This document shows positions 1 to 8,431 of a DNA stretch of 30,290 nt, one piece after another (position 1 is the first letter of the stretch; each line of letters begins with the position of its first letter). A program made the translations under genes and the position numbers. Location of the stretch: contig MCFE01000852.1 in assembly GCA_002104905.1 (NCBI GenBank), positions 1 to 30,290 on the forward strand, in the 5' to 3' direction. The notes beneath the pieces were generated by a model that was given only the letters and a program-made list of their open reading frames with translations, was not told the DNA's origin and ran no database searches. This stretch comes from Basidiobolus meristosporus CBS 931.73. Its lineage: Eukaryota; Basidiobolomycota; Basidiobolomycetes; Basidiobolales; Basidiobolaceae.

Positions 1-886
1 ATCTTCAATGTTACTATGCTCAAGGGCTTTAATATGGTTGAAGATCCTTAATGGCTGGTATCCATTTATTCTTTGAGGACAGTACTTTGCAATATGTCCC
101 TGCTGGTGGCAAATAAAGTAAAGTCCTTTCTTCTTACATTCTTTTGAGGTGTAATTCTTCTGCATAGCGTCTATTCCCATTGGCACTGCTTCTGGTTGTC
201 TTCTTTCATATTGATTGTAGCCTCTGTGATTAGTCATTGTGGGCTTCCCAACTTGTAACATAGCCAAGTCATAGTCAATGGCAATCTTAATGACTTCATC
301 AATAGTCTGAGGTCTTTGATAATTCACTTCCTTACAAGTTCTTTCTTTCAGCCCATCAATAAAGTATTCAACCTGATCCAGGGGGTTCACTCATTCAATT
401 TGTCCATATACACATCTATATTCATAGATGTACTCTTGGACCATTCCTTTCTGTCTGAGTGTCTTCAGCTTTCTTCTTAGTAGTGTCTGCTGGTGTGGGG
501 GTTCAAAGGATCCAGAATTTTCAACACAAACTCATCCCAGGTAAAGACCATAGAGCATCCCATTATGGTGGCTGACCTGCTCCTATTGTGGTACCACTGT
601 AGAGTTGCATCTGCCAGGTAAGATGCTGCATATTGTAACTTGCTTTCTGGAGCAATCCCTTAGCCTAGAAAGCTTCTTCAATCCAGAAGAGCCAAGTTCC
701 CAGGTTTTCATTGACTCTACCATGGTACTGGTTGACATACACACTAAAGTTGCACTTGACAGGGTTTTGCTGGTTTGGCACCATGGTAGTCATTTGTTGT
801 TGCTGCTGGCTAAGGATCTGGTGTAACTGTTGCTGTTAGGCCAGGATATGCCGCAAAGCATTCTTTCATTCTTGATTTTCTGACAT
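1..886 (-). pseudogene. Ty3/gypsy-like gag relic, open at left edge
   Basis: Read on the minus strand, an ATG at 886 opens a Gln-rich leader. It continues through a gag-like segment with the family-typical phrase YFIDGL (near 345-370) and PQTIDEVIKIAIDYD (near 280-320). It reaches a zinc-knuckle-like motif at about 75-125 that ends GHIAKYC. The first cysteine of the CX2CX4HX4C knuckle is replaced by tyrosine (YFIC). Many stops interrupt it: TGA and TAA soon after the start, then TAG and others, several at places where CGA, CAA or CAG would keep the frame open, so C-to-T changes are the likely cause. It is a dead nucleocapsid gene of a Ty3-like retrotransposon whose pol would lie beyond the left edge. 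The LTR at 944-1527 sits just upstream in the right orientation. Family level is fairly sure; subfamily is not. Confidence 0.72.
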
Positions 887-932
887 CTTGGGAAAGGCTT
901 CTTATTCTTCAGGAGGGAGGTTTCTGGTTATT

Positions 933-943
933 GCTGCTATCAA
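933..943 (-). other. Possible primer binding site of the Ty3-like element
   Basis: Minus-strand TTGATAGCAGC directly follows the inferred LTR end. It resembles the TGGTAGCAGAGC-type site complementary to the 3' end of initiator tRNA-Met, with one G-to-A change like the decay seen elsewhere here. The match is short and the LTR end is inferred, so this is tentative. Confidence 0.35.
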
Positions 944-1527
944 GGTTACATGTCCTAGTATAAGAGTTGTAGAGGAACAGGGAGCTTAGCTAGTACTGTA
1001 TTCACCAAATCTTGAACTGATTTTTATTGAGTTTCCAGCAGCTCCTTATATACATTTTGCTAGATTGATTGCTGACTAATTAGAATTTCCTATTGTAGGT
1101 TGTGGCTGATAACTCATTTGATTGCATAGTTATCACCCAATAGGATCCTACTTAACATTTCTATTTCTGTCTCATAAAGATCTGCTGATTCATTTGCTGA
1201 CTAATACTACTGATCCAATAGATAATGGACTTGTTCCATCATTCCAGCTGATCATAGTGCCCAATAGTGCCATAGCATGCCAGATGGTCCCTGATCATAC
1301 CACAGAGTGCCAGATGGTGCCATACAGTGCCAATTTGGGATCAAAATTGACATGCATATGACCCTAAAATATCAAATTAATAACAAAATATACAGCACTT
1401 TCTGGCACTATGATCAATGGCACAATGGAACAAGTCTTATGCTGATATACTAATAGGCTAAACATATAACTAATTAACTTGACTAAAAGCGGATCTAGCT
1501 TAAACATTCAAGTGGAAGATTATAACA
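944..1527 (-). mobile_element. LTR of the Ty3-like element (copy 1), carrying a MITE
   Basis: Reverse-complemented, this stretch aligns along its length with 2733-3099. Shared blocks include TATTAGTCAGCA, AATGAATCAGCA, ATATAAGGAGCTG and AATAAAAATCAG. Both copies start TGTT and end at TGTAAC, as expected for LTR ends (TGTTA...TAACA). It lies immediately 5' of the gag relic on the same strand, so it is the 5' LTR of that element. Relative to copy 2 it holds one extra segment, the MITE at 1225-1437. Without that, the LTR is about 370 bp. ATATAAGG and AATAAA, probably the TATA box and poly(A) signal, are conserved in both copies. Confidence 0.7.
1225..1437. mobile_element. 213-bp MITE with TA target duplication
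   Basis: The ends are inverted: GGACTTGTTCC at the left and GGAACAAGTC at the right, flanked by TA (1223-1224 and 1438-1439). The comparison LTR at 2733-3099 lacks the insert and resumes at the corresponding point. Many copies of GTGCCA or close variants lie inside both ends. There is no coding potential. The termini and the GTGCCA repeats are shared with the 732-bp palindromic element at 11251-11982, so the two belong to one family moved by an unseen transposase. TA duplication suggests a Tc1/mariner-type or other TA-targeting enzyme; that is inference. Confidence 0.75.
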
Positions 1528-1545
1528 GATGTAAAAAGTTCTTCC

Positions 1546-1851
1546 CTATGTTGCCAATTCAAATTCATATTCTTCTATTAATACATAGCTCCAACCCTCT
1601 GTAATACCATATTTTATTTCTTCATAAAACGGTACTATAGGTTCTGACTTTGAATTGAGCTTTGGAAATATGTATTTTCCTTGGGTCATCACGTCATGGA
1701 TTTGCTTTCCAGGATCACAATGTTTTATACCCACTTTATAAAACCTGGATGCAACTCTAAAATTTTTGTATGTCACATATTTGTAGAAGATTTCATGCCA
1801 TATAAGTTTCTTGAATGGTAAAAGAAGACTTTCTGCATTAGGATATATTTG
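1546..1851 (-). pseudogene. Unassigned open frame, about 100 codons, fragment
   Basis: This minus-strand frame is open for about 100 codons just outside the LTR. Its balanced, soluble-protein-like composition contrasts with the low-complexity junk frames around it (for example KNFRVASRFYKVGIKHCDP and ITEGWSYVLIEEYEFE). It has no ATG at its upstream end, which begins right after a TAA, so it is a fragment or an internal exon. I do not recognise the family. It could be part of a transposon protein or a piece of host gene interrupted by the Ty3-like insertion. Confidence 0.3.
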
Positions 1852-1964
1852 TTAAGTAACTTTTTAGCTGCTAAATGATACCAAATAGTTCAATATTTCA
1901 GCATACCTTGGTCAGATAACCAATCCAATACCAAATAGCCCAGCTTTTCAACACAATATGCCAT

Positions 1965-2640
1965 ACTACTGCATTGCCATTTGTGCAACCCTTTAGCAAT
2001 CACACTATGGCTTTATGTCAATGGTCATATACTGGCCCCTATCTTTCCTGGTCCTTAGCTGGATCTGCATACTTTAACCCCCATCTGCCAGTCTTTACAA
2101 GCAGTCCTTGTAATGCTCAATTGTGTTTCTTCTGCACTGCTCCTGAAGTAGTGGTGCTTATTGAAACTAAATATCCACTGTATGCATTGCAATTCTTTTC
2201 TGAGCTCTTAATAGCATTACTTTGCTGTCAATAGACTCTCTACTGTGCCTACAATAGAAGATGTGGAGGCAGCAGTAGACAAAGTGCTTGTCTCTGTACA
2301 CTCATCTATGGTATTACAGCATAGCACAGCTGGCTGCATGCTATACACAAAAGAAAATAGCTGTTGGAGAGATTCTGGTTAGGGTTATCAGCTTTGCCTG
2401 CAATAGGTCTTGAGGAAGGCACTATCTCTTAGCTGTGGCACTCTTGCTCTTCTGCCTTGAGATTCTCTGCTAATCAGGAGTAACATTCTCAAGTAGTCAG
2501 TGCTGGTCCAAGATTTGTTTGCTTATTTGAGTCCAGGATAATAGACCTGCTGTGCTCAATGGTAGCCCATGGGAGCCAGACAGTTTGTAGGGCCAAATTG
2601 ATCTGTCACAATATGCCACCATCTGGCACTGTAGTTTCTA
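1965..2640 (-). pseudogene. ORF X copy 1 (decayed fragment)
   Basis: This is a heavily decayed minus-strand copy of the transposon ORF found at 3425-5475. Plus-strand blocks CATCTGCCAGTCTTTACAAG (2086 on), CCTGGTCCTTAGCTGG and TCTTGAGGAAGGCACT match the corresponding parts of copy 2 at about 3980-4030 and 4498-4515. No usable reading frame remains, and the internal repeated linker region is missing. The order of blocks is the same as in copy 2, so it is a truncated copy in direct orientation. The stretch between it and the orphan frame (1852-1965) holds nothing I recognise. Confidence 0.6.
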
Positions 2641-2732
2641 CTATGATGCAAGTGGTAGGAAAGAGTTACTGGTAATATTATGCAATCTTACTTGTGCTGC
2701 TAAGAATAATGCTTGTCTTGCTTTGTATATTC

Positions 2733-3099
2733 TGTTTAGACCTTCTGCTAGAATGTTCAAGTTACATTAGGTTTAATCAAATCAATTAGCTTTGTGCTTA
2801 ACCTATCAGTATTTCAGTGTTTTCTATCAAGTCCGTAATATTAGTCAGCAGATGAATCAGCAAATCCTTATCAAGCCAAAATTGATATACTAAGTAAGAC
2901 CTAATTGAGTGAAGATGATGAACTCAGAGAAGTCATCAGTAACAATTTACATTAGGACATACAATTAGTCAGCAATTGATCTGGCAAAATGTGTATAAGG
3001 AGCTGTTGGAGCCTGAATAAAAATCAGTGCAGGGTCAGTGAATACAATACTAGCTAGACTTTCCATTCCTCTTCAACACTTTTATCAAGACTTGTAACA
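2733..3099 (+). mobile_element. Solo LTR, Ty3-like family (copy 2)
   Basis: This is a 367-bp homologue of the LTR at 944-1527 in the opposite orientation, starting TGTTTAGACC and ending TTGTAACA. It retains ATAAGGAGCTG and AATAAAAATCAG. No gag or primer-site-like sequence follows, so it is a solo LTR. The flanking 5-mers (TATTC and ACTTT) do not match, so either the target duplication has decayed or an end has been lost. It is the MITE-free reference for copy 1. Confidence 0.65.
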
Positions 3100-3424
3100 A
3101 CTTTTTGTAATGCTCCAGAAGCATTTCTCTCCATAGCTGTCTTATTGTATTAATATAATGGACATCAGTAAGTTTCTTGACCATTTCCTATTCTGCAGTT
3201 TTATTCTATGATAGACTTTCCTCAACATATATCTGCTAATATACTGAATCTCCTGAGGTTTACATCAGTAGGCTCTAATCTCACTATAAAATGATTGAAT
3301 AACATGCTATAGAGCTTCTGCTGCTTGCCAAGCGCAACATTTCTTGGCTTCTATCAGCTGCTATACATCCTAGTCCCTGACAATCCTCTGTTGTATAAGC
3401 TAAGCCTCCAATACATTTCTCCCC
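3100..3424. other. Unassigned stretch next to ORF X copy 2
   Basis: About 325 bp of CpG-poor sequence between the solo LTR and the end of the large inverted repeat. On the minus strand it continues the ORF X copy 2 reading direction with frequent stops, and could be its 3' part. The right arm has no clear counterpart, so I could not confirm this. Confidence 0.3.
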
Positions 3425-5475
3425 TATGAAAAAGTATTGAAATGATCCCATCAAAAGGTCTTCACATATTTAAAGTCCCATGACTAAGAGGCACCAATAC
3501 TGACAGGACACAGTCTAGAGACCATTGAACAGTAATTGCACCCTGGATTTCACAAAAAACTTGGTCAAAATTTCTCATCATAACAATGTATAAGTAGCTT
3601 TTCATTAGTTCCCTGCCAATTTGCTCACTCTTTGATCCCAGACACTCCATTGCCTCCTACATTTGTGTGCATTGATTGACCATTGCCTCTTTTTCAAATT
3701 TCTTACTACTTGACTCAACTGTTGCTCTTACTTTTCATGCATACAAATTGATTTATTTCCGTAGAAACTTCAGTTATACATCAATTCCCAATTGTATTGG
3801 CCTATACAAGTCCCTATACCCTACACTAACATTAAGACCAGCCCCATACTCAAAAAGTAACTCCATTAAGATTCCCCACTCAATAAGTGTTTCTGCTGTA
3901 ACACTCTGGTTCCACAACTCTGGCAGGAATGCAACAGCTTTGTGCCACTGTTCATTCACTGGTTCCCACACATCCTGGTCTTCAGCTGGTACTGCAAGGT
4001 CTAGCACCGCATCTGCCAGTCTTTGCAATAAATCCTTGCAATATTCCAGTTTGCTTGCCTCCCTGTCTCAGGCTTGGGAAGACACTTTTCCCTATACCTT
4101 TTCCTTTATCACCACTAAGTCTTTCACTGCTACTTTGTCTGAGTGCTTCTTGTACAGAACTATGTTCTCTCCTGGATAAATTCTGCTCTGGTGCATCTGT
4201 TTTGGCCTGCGTGTCCCTTGCTGGCACTCTTCTGGCAACCTGATGTTTCTTTTCCCCTTGTTTTGGGCTCTCAAATATAGCTGTGACAGGCACCTGTAAA
4301 AGCAACTGGTTTTTATCACTGCCAGGTCCTTCACTGCTGCTTTGACTGGGTGCTTCTTGAGTGGTGCTGCACTTTTTCCTTGATAAATGTTGTGCAGGTT
4401 CATCCATGTCTGCTTGCTTGTCCCTACTTGTCACTCTTCCAGCTACCTGACATCTCTTTGATGCTTGTCTGGAGCTTTTGGCCCTGCATGTAACAGGCTC
4501 TTGAGGAAGCCACTGGCTTTTAGCCATGGCACCCTTGTTCTTCTGCCTTTGATAGTTTCTGCTATTCTTAAGATACTTTCTTAGCACACCAATGCTGGCC
4601 AAAAATCCATTTGCCTGTTTGAATCCAGGATAATGCTCATGGACCAAGTGAAGTGCATTCTGCTTGGCCTTGAGTTTCCTGATAGTTCCATGGTTTGCCA
4701 GCCTTAAGGTGATGGCATGCTAGACTTTTGACGGACTCTTGTATATTAGCCTACTCTTCATTATTACACTCAACAGCTTCATGGATCTTCAATGACTTTT
4801 AATTTTTAGGCATTGATATAAACACCATGTTGTCTCCCTCCCATGCTGTGATAAGTTTTTCTGTGGGTTTTATCTTTGGGCACTATTGTTGTGTGCTAAA
4901 GACTGTACAGTGTTCCTCTGCTGTGACATTGGGAAATGGCTCAATTCTTGGCTGTGACATTGAGCTACTTGAGTCCTTCTTTGCAGCAAAGATACTACTT
5001 TCACTACCTTAAATAATGATTGCTCTACACATATTATCCACTCATCCTGTTACTGGACAATTTCCTGATTTCTCTGGGCCATTGCATCTATCCTATCAGT
5101 CACTGCCCCTAATTGCTTCATTAATGCTTTGGTATGAGCTGACACCATACTTGCTAATATTGGTGGTGGTGATGTTATCACAGACACTTGCTGGTCTTCA
5201 ACTGAGGGTACTGTGTTTGCTATATTCTCATCTGCCTGAGCATAACAGTCAGCTTGTGGCTCCACAGAGGTTCTCCATTGCGTACTTGACTGAGAGCCTG
5301 AGGAGTCCGCATTATTACCTTCAATGGGCACACTATCCACAGGGCCTTTTTTGGATGTAGCTCTGCTTGTTGCACTGAATGTCAAAGTAAGCTGTTGTCC
5401 AACTGTTCCTCGGTTGCCGTCAGCGTTGAGGTTTGGTTGGGAACCAGACAATTTTGCTTTAATTTTTGGTGGCAT
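3425..5475 (-). pseudogene. ORF X copy 2: accessory protein of Tnp2-like transposon (left arm)
   Basis: The minus-strand reading starts at a true ATG (5475, MPPKIKAKLSGSQ). The frame is open for 141 codons, then broken by stops and shifts, with further open pieces at 4647-3982, 4028-3774 and 3650-3462. In order, the predicted protein has a polar Ser/Gln-rich N-terminus; a helical segment with HEHYPGFKQANGFLASIG; a basic linker made of two diverged repeats of about 68 residues (each with a phrase like RDKQA...LSRKK...QEAPSQ); and a C-terminal part with EDQDVWEPVNEQWHK. I know no family with this layout. It lies head to head with the Tnp2-like gene 222 bp away, and the pairing recurs in the right arm. 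The most likely role, by analogy with two-gene CACTA elements, is an accessory DNA-binding protein; that is inference. Confidence 0.6.
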
Positions 5476-5697
5476 AAATATGGAAGCAAGTCAAACCAAA
5501 GGGGAAATAGTGTTACATATACTTGTATATGTGGTGCTGCAACTTTATTTATAATGCTTACTATGGCATGTTGTCATTGAAACTTACATTGATGTAGATG
5601 CAAAGTCTCAAATACAAGACTGTCTTAAGTTCACATGAATATTGACCAAAAGGTGATATAATAGCATTACATTGTTGAAGGTCAAACTGTTTTCCCC
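5476..5697. promoter_or_regulatory. Divergent intergenic region, left arm (222 bp)
   Basis: This lies between the ORF X start (5475, minus) and the transposase start (5698, plus). It has the same length, 222 bp, as the equivalent spacer 11012-11233 in the right arm, and the two align in inverted orientation. It presumably held a bidirectional promoter when the element was active. Confidence 0.5.
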
Positions 5698-6612
5698 ATG
5701 GACAAGGCTACTTTGACTCAACACTATAAGAGAAGTGAAAAAAGACCATGTGGCTATTGTGGCAAGCCTCTCAGCCATGAAGCACACAGACAGTATAGGT
5801 GGTATTACAAGGAGCATTGCCTGTGTTTTGTCACCCAAGTGATATTTGACCATTAATTGGTACTATTGTACCAACATTATCTTGCTGGCCAGGTGATACT
5901 TCAGCATTGGCACCTGGCCATCTTTGTCACCTTAAGCAAACTGAGTCTGGTGAGCTTGTGATGCCTTTAGGCTCACCTCAGCCTTCTGAATATGGCATGC
6001 AGAGTGATAGCTCTCACAAAGAAGGTTCACTGATGGATTTGGAGCATATCTCCCATAACAACAGCTCTACATATGAGCCCAGTCAAATCCCTATATGCAA
6101 TGAGACAACACTGGTTGAAACAAATGTCAAGGATACTATATGGAGCCAAGCAAGCCCAGTAGTCCATCTACTGGTGAAGGATGTAATGTTGTGGCTAGAG
6201 AAGTGGTGTGTTTCTACTAATATCAGTAATGGGGGCTTTGAGGATTTATTACTACATCTTGCAAAAATCATACCGGGATGCAACTTACCATGTACATGGT
6301 ACAAGTGGACAGCTGTCATGCAGCTGGCAACATGTGATCCAGAGACTGTCCAGATTCCAGTATGTGTTAACAGTTGCATGGCATTCACATCCAAAAATGC
6401 TACCATTGCAACATATCCAAATTGTCAGAAATCCACCACCATTGAGGGAAAACATTGTTCACACTCCGGATATATTCCGGTCATACCCTGTCTGAGAATC
6501 CTAATGCAGTCCAACAAATATTGCAAAGCTATAAAGTACCTCTCTCAGTATCAATCAGGTGCAAACATATCTGATATATTCAATGGCAAACATTACAAAC
6601 AGCTAAGAAGCT

Positions 6613-7034
6613 GAGGCACAATCTTAATTTTGTTGATACACACACTAAACCAACAGGTTCAGTAATCTTTATTTATATTTATCTGATCAAGTGGAATTAG
6701 TAAATGTCAAGGGACTGGACTAATTGAAATCTGTTGGGGTGTTGATAGGTGCATAAGATAAGTGAAAAATTGCAACATTAATCAGCTGATGTCTTGGCAA
6801 TTACTAAGTGGTTGGGTAGATATCAGAAGACTAATTCTTTGGAAAGGCCTGGCAGATCAGTAGAGGACATAATGAACACTTGAGAATTGATCAGATGTGA
6901 CAGCTAAAAATAGATCCCAAGAAGTGAAAAAATAAAGCATAACTGGGATTAGTTATGTTTGGATTAGGGAAAATCAGTTAGGGTACTAGATTTCTAATGG
7001 AGTGAAATTGACTAAGTTTTAAATGTTGATGCAC
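6613..7034. other. Unrelated filler inside left-arm transposase
   Basis: About 420 bp with no counterpart in the right arm, sitting where the left copy should hold about 500 bp of transposase. It is AT-rich, has no long frame and no clear terminal repeats. It contains TGTTGGGGTGTTGATAGG near 6733, which may be the edge of another relic LTR. I could not assign it. Confidence 0.35.
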
Positions 7035-7249
7035 AACAGCCAGAATATGGAATCAATTGAAAACTGGAGATACTTAAGATACAGGGTATCTGTTGGAGCA
7101 AAAGCTTTGCACTGAGAGCAATGCATTTGCTTTTCAACAATATCCCTATACTGATGACCAAGTTGTACATGGGGCATTTCAAGTTAAATGAGCCCTTTGA
7201 GACACTGGAGAAATTTGAAAGAATTGGCAAGATATTACAGAGTATCCGC

Positions 7250-8320
7250 TGTGGTGGTGTATAGGTCCAAGGGAGAGATACATCCAACACTTCTCAAGTG
7301 TTTTGTGTGTGGGGTGTTCACTGGGTGCAATAACCTCTGGCAAAAGCTTGCTAGGAATACTTGGGTTCTGTCTCTAATCTAATGTGAAGGGGAATAAAGC
7401 CACAAGCTTGTCAAGGGAAAACTATTGAGCTACAATCCCCAACTTAGTTGGCGTCTTAACAAAAGTATGTGCTGGGTTCAGCGTCCTTTGAGATGACAAT
7501 GTACTAAAGCTTCCAAAGTCAAAACAACTGTAAACTCCACCAGCAGGGACTTGATAAGAATGCAGCTGTGGTCAATAGTTACAAAGACAGAAAAGTATCT
7601 TTGCCTGAACAAGAACAAACTTGGGAAAGAATCAAATATAATAAAAGATACCTACTCTGAGTATTTCTCACAAGTAGTGCCTCCAAGGTCAGTTGGCTGT
7701 CAGCGCGGTTTCCTGGGAGTGTCCTGTGGTCTAGGGTTGGAAGTTCAGGTAGCAGCAGGTAGCAGTGATCACACTAATCAACAAGTCGGTATATTGATAA
7801 AAGGGATGATGATTTATTGTTGAGGGATAGCCTCCCTTATATACTTTTCTTACCAGCTAAGTGATTACTAATCATGGTGTTCCAGAAGGTTCCGGATATC
7901 AATAGAAATCTTAATGACATCAGAATGACCTAAGAATGTTCTAAGTAGGTGCCGGAAGGTTCTAAGAGGCACAGCACATCCAACCAATCAGGAATCAGTA
8001 TTCTGAAACCTGTGTAACATGGGGATACCATATATGGTATGGAAATGGTAGGGATGGTGACACGGGTTGATCATGTGTCACTGGTACTGGCGCGGGTACT
8101 TGCCTAATATAGAAGTACTTGTAGCTAGTAATCTTACATAAAGTGAGGAGTAACTTATGCAATAAGGTAAGTAGGTGTGATAGTCAACCGGCTTATGGGA
8201 TAGTACTGATTGGGTAAGACAAATGGGATAAAACTAAAATAAGTGTAGTAGAGATATAGGGAAATGGAAAATAAGGGAATGAGCACATCTGTCAGTGGGT
8301 GTCACTGTCACCCCACTACA
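7250..8320 (-). mobile_element. 1,071-bp solo LTR or LTR-like insertion with CCGC(T) duplication
   Basis: On the minus strand it starts TGTAGTGGGG and ends CACCACCACA, so it has TG...CA ends and imperfect inverted termini. CCGC (or CCGCT) flanks it at 7246-7249 and 8321-8324. Removing it and one duplicate rejoins the transposase sequence as in the right arm (TAT CTGCT ACCCTAGG there). Minus-strand TATATAAGGGAGGC (about 7831-7844) and AATAAATC (about 7811-7818) look like an LTR promoter and a poly(A) signal. It holds more CpG than its surroundings (for example CAGCGCGG and GGCGCGGGTAC), suggesting later arrival. No protein is encoded. A non-autonomous element cannot be excluded. Confidence 0.7.
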
Positions 8321-8431
8321 CCGCTACCCTAGGTACTTCTCACAGGCTCCAATTAATATTCATTTGCATATGCAACAATACAAATGCAATGACTGGATGA
8401 ACTGGATATGTATTTTTCCAAGTAGTGTTCT

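Larger units (their letters stand above)
5698..8431 (+). pseudogene. Tnp2-like transposase relic, left arm (split)
   Basis: Three collinear pieces match the minus-strand transposase of the right arm: 5698-6612, about 7035-7249 and 8325-8431. The first begins ATG GAC AAG with a Cys-rich N-terminus (CGYCGKPLSHE) and includes the phrases VMLWLEKWCVSTNIS and YIPVIPCLRILMQSN. It keeps one base that the right copy has lost. The second piece carries the conserved MHL.F.NIP.L...YMGHFK region, out of frame. The third follows directly after the LTR-like insertion at 7250-8320, with CCGCT on both sides. Between 6613 and 7034 the expected GDxPA catalytic-region segment is missing and replaced by unrelated sequence. 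It is a dead copy of a cut-and-paste transposase. Confidence 0.65.

Noticed and set aside
8314-8320. CACTACA as a CACTA transposon terminus
   Set aside because: It is the TGTAGTG end of the LTR-like insertion, which has its own TG...CA ends and target duplication; no partner CACTA end was found for the Tnp2-like element.
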